Source: Apostichopus japonicus
Lineage: Eukaryota; Echinodermata; Holothuroidea; Aspidochirotida; Stichopodidae
Reading direction: 5' to 3'
Assembly (NCBI RefSeq): GCF_037975245.1
Contig: NC_092574.1
Span: 5,264,713 to 5,328,712 of the forward strand
Length of the DNA: 64,000 bases
The notes beneath the pieces are model-generated. The model was not told where the DNA came from, did not search any database, and worked only from the letters and a program-made list of their open reading frames with translations. The position numbers and the translations under genes were made by a program. Below are positions 35,780 to 48,400 of the stretch, one piece after another; positions within the stretch are counted from its first letter, which is position 1; every line of letters begins with the position of its first letter.

Positions 35780-36070
35780 ACGATTTGTATTTATCTTGCA
35801 GTGTTCTTTGACTTCAGGCTCTCGATTTCCATGGTGAGTCTGTCGATGGCTTTATTAAACTCAGTGCGGATGTTGTTTAGTTTTTTTCCAATACCTGAAT
35901 CTAAGTTCTCGGCGAGCCTATAGAAATATTTTCCACACCACTGTCCTCCTCAGTGGGTATAGTCGCGAGGTTTGCGTCCTCTTTCATCAAAATCTCAATT
36001 GTATTGTCCATAGAACGTCGTCTTGTAATACCGGTAGTTCCCACTTATTATTGAAGCTGCCATTAATCAG

Positions 36071-36427
36071 CCACTAAGTTTTAACCACTCTTAATTGCCA
36101 AGTTTTCTCTGTGGTCCTATAATCTGGACGACCCTGACGATCCTTCTTCCAATTTTTTGCCGGATTTACCTATTCAAATCAGTTGTTGATTTAAATAATC
36201 TTACTCAGACCAGAGAATAAATGATTACATGGATAAACGGATAAAGAAGAAATGAATTCATGAGACCGTTGCTTTATAAATGCTTTCTTTTTTCGAAACG
36301 CACATAGTCGCTGTAACTTCGTGCATATTCCGATTACCCTCATAGGAAGGGTCGCATTCGAAAATCTGAATGTACGAAAGTTGTACTAGTTGTGTGCTAC
36401 CAACATCACTATAATACATATTTCAAC
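36071..36427 (+). promoter_or_regulatory. Presumed promoter and 5' UTR region of EXOSC8
   Basis: Single-copy-looking sequence between the LINE and the EXOSC8 start codon. No TATA box at a convincing position and no obvious factor site. Assignment rests only on position. Confidence 0.35.
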
Positions 36428-39400
36428 ATGGCCCGTGATTTTCGGTAAGTTTCGGCGTTATTATCAGATCTTTTGTCCAAACCGGTTACAGAATATGGTT
36501 TGGATAGCATCGCATATTTACTAAAAAAAGAAAGTAATTATAGATAGATTTTCTATCCTAAAGGAATGCTTTGAATCGTTGCCGAGCTTCGATCGCTTTT
36601 CGTGCATTACGTCCTAATGTTATGGTAACGGTATGTTGTTTTGCAATATACAGTATATAGAACAGATTCCCAATGCCTAGTGTAGGGCATGTGTATACAG
36701 TTCCAACCTTGAAACTGATAATGATATATCAAGGGGCCTAACTTTAGAATCCGTACCATATGATAATAAGAACTTATAAGGGGCAGGGAATAGGGTTAGG
36801 GGTTAGGAAGTAGGGTTAGCGAGTAGGGTTAGGGGTTAGGAATAAGGGTTAGGAAGTAGGGAATAGGGTAACTAGGGAGTAGGGTTAGGAAGTAGGGAAT
36901 AGGGTGTAGGCTTAGTCGAATGGTACAGATTTTAAATTAGTACCATCAAGGGTGATATTGTGTAAACTAAATTATATAAAGGATTACATTATTTTATCGG
37001 AAAAGGTGAGGGAAGGATGTGGGGTGGGGGGAGTTGGTGGGGCGTTGATGTTGTACTGTTGAGGGTTCTCCCTCCCCTTCATAATAATTAATATGGTAAA
37101 GATTTGTTTGAAGGACACCTACTGTAGGTTATGCTAAATGGTAAACATAATTGATATTGCAATGGTTGTGGGTGTAGTATTATGAGTCCACTATCATACA
37201 CCGAGAGAGAGTTGTAAAACTTCAGCAACAACTGAGACATAATCAAAATATGAGCCCAGCAGACTGAACTGTTCACACTTCTCTAGTGTGGAACTCTAAA
37301 CAGAACAGTGTGTTTCTACAGTACCTGACTGTTGGGGGAGTAAGCATCATGCTAAAGCATGGCAAGCTTACTTATTGCAGAATACTAGGCAACTCACGAA
37401 CAACACCTTATGGTGTTCACGCTTCAGTAACTCATTTGTGCCTAACTCTATTCATATATTTAATTTACAAGTGAGAAGATAAGTTTCTTATTTGTAGAAC
37501 TTGCTGTTTATTTGTTGTATTATTGCATGTGTATCGCAGTTTATTTATTTATTTTTTTTCTTCTTTTGTTTACGACCTGTGTAAGTCAAATTTCCGATTG
37601 TGGACAATAAATTCAAATTCAAATTACGAAACTGGCTTTGTTGTTGCTATCAGTCTAGGCTACAGTACTAGTAGGCTAAACATTTTAGCAAAATCACTCT
37701 GACAAATTGCATTTGAGAACAACTCAACAAACATCAATAGTTTACAGGTTGTTTTTTATATCTATGTCCAATGTTAGGTATGTCCATGGCTCTGTTGGCT
37801 ATGCGTGCATAGCAGATTGCCCTTTTCAATCTGATATTGACAAGCTTTACATCGTATGCGTCTACCTGGATAAGATTTCTAGATGCATTGTATTCTGCCA
37901 TTCTTTATCAAACAACGATCTAGTAAATATGTAAGAGCTCCATTGTTAATGACCCAACCACCAAGTAAATATATGCAGTTGTGCATCACTTATTTATCCA
38001 ATGATCAGGTAAATAGGCATCAGAGCAATGCTTATTGGGCCACCAATGGGGTAAATAACAAGAACACTGGTACAGTATGTATTGAATATAGTCATGTGAA
38101 TAGCTGCCACCTATTTATAGTAAAAGGTGGGAGCTATAAACTTGGTTATCTGGCAAATAACAATGGCACTCTTGCATATATTTAACGGATCGTCAGTCCT
38201 GAGAGAGCAAGTCGTGACTGTGCTATTTGTGATCTTTCGGATAACAGGGTTAATGGGTTGTCAATGATAACATAAACAAAGGCACAATTCAATTAAACAA
38301 TGAGTTTTTGCTGTTATGTACACATACAGTACATGTACAGTTGCCTATTTGCAAACATGTTCAGTCTTCCAGCTTCATGTATTGTACAGTTAGTAGTAGT
38401 ATTGAATTTTTATTTATTTATTTATTTTTTTATTATTATTGTCATCTTTAATGAGGGTAGTCGGAGTCCTGCTTGGTGCAGAAGCACTGCTTTCTAGAGG
38501 AGCCCTCAATATTACTTATTAATTGTACACATTTAAACAATAAACATAGATAGTCCACTACTGTACAGTATGTAACCTGCTAAATTTCTAGTATTGGGCT
38601 TCTTATATGCGTATATGTGATAAAGAGAAGTGTATTCTCATTTTCATAGAGCTGCAAGAAAGGTAAGAGTGCAAAAAGGGACCACACAGCGACATAGTTA
38701 CTCCAAGGGGATCAGAAGGGCATACCTAGTAACTCCACTGTGTTACAGTGTGACTCATTTAGTATGCATAGTCTCACAGTGGGATCTCCAAATCCAACAT
38801 GCAAAAATCTAGACCAGTAAAGAAAGGGAAGCAGTTAAACAAGGAGTACATATAAGCAAGTTGTAAAATTTCCAAGTTTGGGGCACGGATCTCCAGATTT
38901 CTTTATTGAAATGTCCAGGATTACACCTTCGAGAGAACTTACTGTAGCACATAGCCTTTTATAACTTTTCAAGCAGTAATGGTTAAGGCTTGTTTCTTCA
39001 TATGCTTGGTATTTTGAGTGAAAAGCAAATTCCTCATAACGTTAGAAGAAAGGAAAACACAATGTACAAAAGTCTTAATTTGTCATATTTTGTGTTGTTG
39101 TTGCCACAACTCACAAACTTCTCGTAGGATTATTGAGGAAATGTCATTTTTAATTTACAAGTCTATTATTGTGTTGTATTTCTATTTTAACAACTATTTC
39201 TACAGGATTGCACAACCTCTTGAATACTACAGGAAGTTCTTGGTAAGGAAAATTCTCAGTTTTAGTTTTAACAAAAAATACCCATCTTAAGATGCATAAT
39301 CATTAATATGTTGAATTTTGAACCAAAATTTTGGAAACTCCTCGAGAATGCCATGTCACATAGACTGACAGTTGGATCATGAGACATAATTTGTTTATCT

Positions 39401-42400
39401 TAAATGTTTAGGATAAAACTGAATGTGTTGGAAGTGTCAGTAGCTAGTAGGACACTACAGACTATATCACCAAAGATTGTATGTGTTTTTGCATACTGGA
39501 TTTATACTTTCATGTGTTTGTCTGTGTGTGGGTGGATGTAACAGTGTAGTGTTTCTTCACCAATCTTTCTTGTTTTTGCAGAAAGAGAATGTCCGTCCGG
39601 ATGGCAGAGAGCTGGGCGAAATTAGAGCGACTCACCTCAATATAGGTACTGTATAATGTAACAATATAGGTACTGTATAATGTAACAAACTAACAATATA
39701 GGTACTGTATGTAACAATATAAGTACCGTATGTAACAATATAGGTACTGTATGTAACAATATAGGTACTGTTTGTAACAATATAGGTACTGTTTGTAACA
39801 ATATAGGTATGTATGTAACATGTAGATCAGCCTGTTACTGCCTGAAGGGATAGCACCTTACCTTGTATTTCAACACATTAGTTATCATTTGTTGTACATG
39901 TATATTTTAGAGAAGAAGAAACGTTTAAGACGATAAAGAGTGGGAGGTGTTGGCAGCTGCTTTGACATTGAATCAACAGTTTCAAGCTGTCAGTTACTCA
40001 AACTTAATCAGTATTACTCTGTAACAATCAATAAGGGGTTAATCAACGGTCTAGCGTGCGTTACTCACAGGATTAATGCATGATCGGGGGATAATGCAAG
40101 TGATGCACGAGGGCGGAGCCCGAGTGCATCCAGCGATAGCATTAACACCCGGAGTGCATTAATCATGTGAGTAGCGCACGCTAGACCGTTGATTAACCCC
40201 GTTCATTCATACACTATCATTTGTGTGGGGGAAAAAATCATAAAACAAAACATTTTTGGTTACATATAACCAAAGATTTATTAAAGTGATGCCCCGTAAT
40301 TTTACCGTGTGTTACTCACAGGATTAACCACGGTCAGCTGACCTGAATGGATTAATAGGATTTAGGAATCTTTACTAAGTATGAATGAATATGCAAATAA
40401 TGACATTTGTCTATTGTTTGTTTCTGTCAAGGTACCATTGGCAATGCTGATGGCTCGGCTCTGGTAAAACTTGGAAACACAACAGTCATTTGTGGAATCA
40501 AAGCAGTAAGTCTGTCAGCTGGTTTTTAGTCAGATTATGTACAGTACTTTGCTATTTATTTAGTACCTCTCCAAAATCGTTCATTTTTAGCTCATACCAG
40601 CATGCTGGTGTGAGCTACTGTTACAGTGCGGCGTCTATCACTCTATCACTCTATCCATCAACAATTGGTAAAACTGCTCCCACTCGCACAGTGTTTGATG
40701 GAATTTCATGAAACTTGGACACAAGGACCATTGAGTATAGGGCCATCAGAGATGGTCCAAAATTTGGGGTCAAATGTCACCTGTGGGCCGTAATGGGCCA
40801 TTTTGTGGAAATACGCAAAATGCTTCTTCTCCTACAGATTCCATGGTACAATGTTGAGGGTTTCTCACGATAGTACTATGGTAGTTTTACCTTCAGGGTG
40901 TTCATGAATTTGAGATCAAAGATCAACTAGGGGTCTTTCGTGGCCCGGGCCGCGGCCCTATATTTTCAAATTGCTCCTGTTCGTACAGTGTATGGCCAAT
41001 TATAATGAAACTTGGTCACAATGTTCCTCGGGATGAGAGTTACGAAGGGTGTTCGGAAAATTGAGGTCAAATGTCATTTAGGGGGTCATCGTGGGTCATT
41101 CTTTGTAATATTTTCAAATATCTCAATCTCCTCAAGATTTTGATGGATCATATTCAAAGTTGAACTGATGATTGTTGGATTGTGTATGAATAAGGTGATG
41201 CCTAAAAAAATTTGGTCAAAAGTTTATTAATTACAATTAATCCCCATTGTTTAAAAAAATCTGAGCCTTCACTTTTTGCCAAAGCTCCTTTAATTTGTCT
41301 CCCAGTCACTGCAGTGTTTGTTTACATTTGTGGTTAAGCTCTGCAGAGGCTGTTAGTGGAATTAAAGCAGGACTGGGAGTTGTTATTAACTGTTGAACTG
41401 TAAGCATGAGAGCCCTATAGCCAATCAGCACTTGCCGATTCTTTGAGCCTGAGGTATGTAGGCAGCTTGTGAAGTTATGTCTTGTAGGGAGTGCTTATTA
41501 TGTCTGCTCAGGTAGAGGGGAGAAAGTTTAATAGGGTAGGTCAGTGGTATTGTTTGAGAGAGTGGGTAAAACAGGATTTAAAGGGGAAAATAGGAATTAT
41601 AGCCAGTGGTGTGGCCAGTATTCTGCTAACGGAGGGGGGGGGGGTTATCCCTCATGGGCCCAAAATTGTTGGAATCTGAAAAAAATTTGGTGGGCCATAA
41701 AGTTTTGTGGGCCCTACATTTTTAAGCTCGAAAAGGTATGAGCTTCTGCACCATTGGTGCTCTAGTTGTATATTATAACTATTACTTTACTACAGAACTT
41801 TGAAAATTGAGTTTTAGAGTAGAAATTAGAGAAAATGCAGTTGAGTACATAACTTTCAGGGACAACGTAGTTCCAGTCAGTTGAGAGGGTAATTCAAATG
41901 GCATTACGATATTAAATTAATGTTCATTAAAGATTAAAATCGGAATGAGTTTCTCTACTTTTTGTAGATTAGTGTCCATGTATCATCTCAATTTGGAGAG
42001 TAAGTTTCAAGAAACCATTTCTGTTTCGGGTCTTAGAATACATACAAACACACATACATATATATATGGCAAAGCTACCACGCGTAATATATCCGCTTAT
42101 TAATTTGAATATATAAGCCTATTCTTTCAAATATATGCGTATATATTATAAGCCAATCATAAGGCTTAAATATATACGCGTATTAATTTGAATATTAAAA
42201 TGGTCGTGTCTATTGGCACGTGCACGTGCCAATAACAACCGTTATTGTTACGTTGACGTACCAATAAACATCGATATTCGCACGAACATGCTCGTGCTTA
42301 TAGACAGTGACTTTACACACGAAAGCGTGCCAATAAGGATTGCTATTCGCACGAACGTGTATGTGGGTATAAGTAGGCATGTTAGAATGTAGTGATTAGA

Positions 42401-45400
42401 AAAGCAGAGTAGGCGGGGAAGGTAAACCATGGCCCCAACCACAGTGTTGGGTGTGCACGGTCGATTTGCCCACCCCCCACTTGCCCCCCTGAAGATTTTG
42501 GTCGATGAAAATTTGCTGATTCTCAAAAAAAAGGTTATCTTTTTCAAAATCAATAGCCAAATCTGTAAAATATGAGAGAAATCAAAGATGTGATCAATTC
42601 TGGGAAAATTCAGAGAAATAATTAAAGATTTTGTTGGAATATTTCAGAAAAGATTTGTTGCAAAACTTTCTTAAAATGCATAAGGAATATGATGAACTTA
42701 ATTCATCTAGTAGCTTGTTTGCTGCTTCGACGGTTTTGGAATCCTTTATTACAAAAATAGAAAAAGTATCCATATCCTTTGAACATAACCCTGAAAATCC
42801 CCATAGTTATCAAATTCCTGTTCCATTGTCATGCACTGCTGTGTTATTGTCCATCGATGTCCTGTTCATCCCTCCCGGCCAGCACATATCAGGACAGTTC
42901 ATTGGTTACATCAACCACGAGCGCCCATTGGTCAAGTTACATGCGTGCTAATAGTCAATGTTATTCGCACGATTACGTTCGTGCGAATAGCCACAACGTA
43001 TTAAAATTCGTATTAGTTCGAAAATATGCATGTATTAATTTGAAAATATACACATATTAATTCGAGTATATACACGTATTAAAACATGCTGTTGTCTAGA
43101 TCAAGTATGTTTGGCCTGGGTGTACTGTACATCATAAAGACTAACTTTCAAATCTCTCATATATAGCACTGGCGATACTACAATGTGATATAAACTTTTG
43201 AAGCTCGTTTGTGAAATCTATGAGACATGCTAGTTATTGTCCGATTTAGTTCGCGTATACGTTCAAATTAATACCCGTATACATTTGTATTAATACAAGG
43301 ATATATCAATCGGTGTTTGTCCTATATGGCTTGCCATATACTTACAGTACACACATTTATACACGCATACACACGTACATAACATTACATTTAAAATACC
43401 TGTCTTTCTGATAACATTTTAATTGAAAGGATTTTCTTGTGATTGTGTTTTAGCAACTATGCTGAAAATCTTCATAATATGGCGGATACCTCATAGCATT
43501 TTGTATCGTGAAGATGTGAATATTTCAAATTGGGGGATATTTTGTAAATTATGCATCTGTCAATTTGCCAATCATTTATCCACAGAGGAAAAGAATATTT
43601 CTGCAAAAAGGATACATTTTGATAAAGTACAGTGAACATTGGCAGCTAATCTAACATTACAAAATGTATCAGTTTTCAATGATAAATCAACAAGAAGATT
43701 ATAATAGCCTGAGTAAAGCTTCCAAAGGGCATTTGCCCAGATGACATCACAGACCTCCTACTGTGATCCAACTTCCTGGAGTAGTTGAAGGTGTTTAGCC
43801 TGTCAAAGTAGGTTACATTCAACCAACCATATCTCAAGTTATGGGCAAGATATTGAGATAGGGTTTTCAACTATAGAAGTGTGGAATATTTCTCTTCAAT
43901 ACAAGTCTCACATAGTGTGTCAATACTTTATGATACTTTCTGTGGTAATTTTAACAATATTTTGAGTTGTACCTGTAGGTCTGTGTGACAGTGTCAAGTT
44001 GCCAGTAAAGTTAAATGGAATTAACCTAGGCATCCGTGTGGACAATGATATCCTTTCAGGACCAACTGACGTATAATATTTCACAGTAATATTGGTACAT
44101 TTTTTGCTTTTCTTTTAATGAACTGAATAGTTCTAATTGTCAAGTAGATGTCTTTCAATCATGCAAATTGCTTTATGTGCTAAGAGTCAATATTGTTGAG
44201 CTTCACATATGTTTTTAGAATGCATAAATGATTTTCAAAGATATTTCCATCTTTTACAAATACAGGAGTTTTCTGCTCCACTTTTAGATGAGCCAACCAA
44301 AGGCTATCTAGGTGAGTGTTGCAACTTTTGGACATTGTTTAGCAAGTTTCAGTTCATTTGAAACTATAGCAGACCTTTATCAAAATGTTGCTACTGTCAA
44401 CTCATGCTCTATTTCGTCAATAAATTTAATTACCTGTTTGATGGATGCAATGATTTCTGCCTTAACTGGCTCTGAACTCAGTCCAACAAAGAAACTACGT
44501 TTTTTCCAATGGTTGAGCGTTTGTGTGTCTTTTGGCATTACTGTGTACATTTAAACTTGTTTTTAACATCAAAAACCCATAATATCAACCTTAGGACAAA
44601 GGGTGTTCTTTATCACATGCATTTAAGCAGCAGTTTGCATCATTAGGTCACGTATTTGCTTTACATTTACTAATTATGTTTGCCATTGATCAAGCAAAGA
44701 TGTTCTTTTAGCTGCATCCCATCAATGATATGTATCCATTCCATTCTATTATGAATTTGAACGCTGATTTCAATACAAGCTTCATGATCAGTTGATGTTC
44801 CTTCCCGAAACAAGTAAAAACTAAAGAGCAACTTCGTGGCACAAGGTGCTGAAGAAAGAATGTTTTGTTTTTCATTTCTTTTTTATTTTCATGTAGTACC
44901 TAATGTGGAACTACCCCCTCTGTGCTCATCTCAGTTTAAATCTGGTCCTCCAGGTGATCAGGCTCAAGTTGTTTCTCAGCTTATTGATAATATCGTCAAG
45001 AGGTAAGCTCCAGAAATCAAACTCTTACAATTTAATGTATATTTTTAAATGTGATTCCTCCTACTCAAAATAGTCTGAACATATTTCAAAATCTTTATCT
45101 TGAAATGAAGTAAAACTTGAAATGTATGATTGCTTTATAAATACATTCATACACATCTGGTCATAAAGGGCCCAGCCTTTAGAATATATTTACTGGAGTC
45201 CAGCTCATGCGCGTAGCCAGGAAGTTGCCAAGGGAGGGCCAAAATGTAGATTCGGCATTGCAAACTATCTAAGCGTAGCGCCACCATGATTGGCGCGAAG
45301 CGTACAAGAAAATTTTGGCTGTAAATGCCCCCCAGATCGCTGGAAATGGCACTTCCCATGCCTTGTAAGTTGCATCTTAGCATTTTCTCTTTTGAAAATA

Positions 45401-48400
45401 CTAGCGATATCATAAAAACCTTTAAAAAAAATTTTAAAAATATGCTCAAGGGGGGGCGGCTGCCCCCTTCGCCCCCCCTTGGCTACGCGCCTGGTCCAGC
45501 TCCAGTTTATTACGACTTAAAGCAGCTCTTTGAGATGATTTTGGTAAATTTATTGATGCCAGCATTTTAATGTAGTTCATAACTTGACATAATATCATTT
45601 CAAATAACAGACACAAGTCACAGGGATTTGAAGTTTCTGAATTGTCATTTTACTTGTGAATGATACACTGAAAATGTGCATTGGTGGCAAAATCAATTCA
45701 CTTCTGAATTATTCACTCATTAACCTTAACATGATGAAACTTCTAGATTTTGTCTTAAAGTTTGCATAATGACACTCTTGTTTTGAGAATAACCTTGTGG
45801 GTTTAAATGACTTGTTGCCCAACTGCACAAAGCTGTTTTACAGAATCTTGTGAGTGCCTTAAATTTGAAACTACATATTTTACTGCAAACATAAGACATT
45901 TTCCAAATTGTTTACACAGATTGATCACACCAAAGAAATGTCATAGTGTCAAAGATTCAGAATTGTCAGTTTTTTGCCCCCTTTGAAAGGAATATTTGAG
46001 ATAAATTTAACTCTTATTATTGTAATCGTTGTTTGGATGACAAATTGACAATGTTAACTATCTTGCTTTGCCTGTCAATAATGTCCACAGCTCAAAACTT
46101 ATCAACTTGGAGTCTCTTTGCATTGCAGAAGGGACGGTGAGTATTATTGTTAAACATTTGGATTAATTTTTATCCTTAAAAAAAAATATCATGGTCTTTT
46201 CAGACAGCTACGTACTTACATTCTGTTTGTTCGGGGGATTTTTTGTGTTTCTTTTGGGGTGGTTGATTCTGTCTTTCTGTTGCATCAATTACACCCCTTT
46301 GACATTATATCTTAACCTCCCTCCCAGCTCATGAATGGTGGTTGTCCCAACTGCCTGTGCTTGTTTAATTAAGTCATTATTGATTGTAGCAAATCAAACA
46401 AATGTAAATCAGCCATATCCCAACATCAAAGAAAGATTAATGTATCTGTGATGGAATGCAGCACCATGTTTTCATAATTAAGATATTATAAATGTTTATC
46501 AGTGTCCAGATATTTAGCAGCGGAGTGTTTATCAGCTTGCTCATGTCTAGCTGACATTAAAAGTTGTCAGTCCATATTTATCATTATATCCAGATGTTAA
46601 AGAATCAACATTCTGTTTACACTTAGCGCACATCTCAATCGATTTTTACACAATTCTTACAGCTTTGTTGGGTTTTACATTGCGATATGATATGTCTGGA
46701 TTATGAAGGCAATGTCGTGGATGCTTGTCTACTGTCCCTCCTGGCAGCCCTGAAAAATGGTGAGTTTCACTACTTGTAGTACTTGCCACAATCATTTCTT
46801 TTTTAAGCAAGAAGAAATAATAGAATAAGCAACAATGATAGTATCAAACATGAATATACACAATGATGACAGTATCAAACAGGAACATACACATTAATGA
46901 CAGTATCAAACATGAACATACACATTAATGACAGTATCAAACATGAACATACACAATAATGACATTATCAAATATGAATATACACAATGATGAAAGTATC
47001 AAACAGGAACATGCACATTAATGACAGTATCAAACAGGAACATACACATTAATGACAGTATCAAACAGGAACACACAATGATAACAGTATCAAACAGGAA
47101 CATGCACATTAATGACAGTATCAAACATGAATATACACAATGATGACAGTATCAAACAGGAACATACACATTAATGACAGTATCAAACAGGAATATACAC
47201 ATTAATGAAAGTATCAAACATGAACATACACAATAATGACAGTATCAAACAGGAACACACAATGATAACAGTATCAAACAGGAACATGCACATTAATGAC
47301 AGTATCAAACATGAATATACACAATGATGACAGTATCAAACAGGAACATACACATTAATGACAGTATCAAACATGAACATACACAAGATGACAGTATCAA
47401 ACAGGAACATACACATTAATGACAGTATCAAACAGGAACACACAATGATAACAGTATCAAACAGGAACATGCACATTAATGACATTATCAAACATGAACA
47501 TACACAATAATGACATCAAATATGAATATACACAATGATGAAAGTATCAAACAGGAACATGCACATTAATGACAGTATCAAACAGGAACATACACATTAA
47601 TGACAGTATCAAACAGGAATATACACATTAATGAAAGTATCAAACAGGAACACACAATGATAACAGTATCAAAGAGGAACATGCACATTAATGACAGTAT
47701 CAAACATGAACATACACAATAATGACATTATCAAATATGAATATACACAATGATGAAAGTATCAAACATGAACAAACACATTAATGACAGTATCAAACAT
47801 GAATGTACACAATGATGACAGTATCAAACAGGAACATACACATTAATGACAGTATCAAAGAGGAACATACACATTAATGACAGTATCAAACAGGAATATA
47901 CACAATGATGACAGTATCAAACATGAACAAACACATTAATGACAGCATCAAACATGAACATACACATTAATGACAGTATCAAACATGAATATACACAATG
48001 ATGACAGTATCAAACAGGAACATACACATTAATGACAGTATCAAACATGAACATACACATTAATGACAGTATCAAACATGAACAAACACATTAATGACAG
48101 CATCAAACATGAACATACACATTAATGACAGTATCAAACATGAATATACACAATGATGACAGTATCAAACAGGAACATACACATTAATGACAGTATCAAA
48201 CATGAACATACACATTAATGAAAGTATCAAACATGAACATACACATTAATGAAAGTATCAAACATGAACATACACATTAATGAAAGTATCAAACAGGAAC
48301 ATACACATTAATGACAGTATCAAACAGGAACATAGACATTAATGACAGTATCAAACATGAACAAACACATTAATGACAGCATCAAACATGAACATACACA

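Larger units (their letters stand above)
31700..36070 (-). mobile_element. Nearly full-length dead L1/Tx1-like LINE
   Basis: Minus-strand order from 36070 downward. ORF1: a coiled-coil stretch (EFNKAIDRLTMEIESLKSKN, about 35900-35800), then an RNA-binding-domain remnant (CRIERAHCDG, about 35240). Endonuclease: FNLDLDK, SFSPGIQSDHSFI and PGYWKFNNSL (about 34250-33920). Reverse transcriptase: LIDFEKALDKIDWHFL, SCVYNNGYSS and LERGVRKGWPL (32821-32516). ORF2 end: GGLNVIHLDSF near 32360. Then a 3' UTR (32040-31740) and a tetranucleotide tail (GGAC/GGAT/GATA, 31706-31737). Frameshifts, stops and a deletion of the catalytic YADD region make it dead. ORF1 is split by the MITE at 35405. Confidence 0.75.

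Noticed and set aside
36785-36920. True chromosome end
   Set aside because: The telomere-like units are degenerate and gene exons continue on both sides.
38607-38654. Alternative EXOSC8 first exon ending at a GTAAGA donor
   Set aside because: It can be read in phase, but the 36428 exon gives a far better match to the conserved N-terminus and a better start context.
42631-42951. 106-codon ORF as an EXOSC8 alternative exon or a gene
   Set aside because: No splice sites in phase with EXOSC8, no known domain; it lies inside a repeat-like block.
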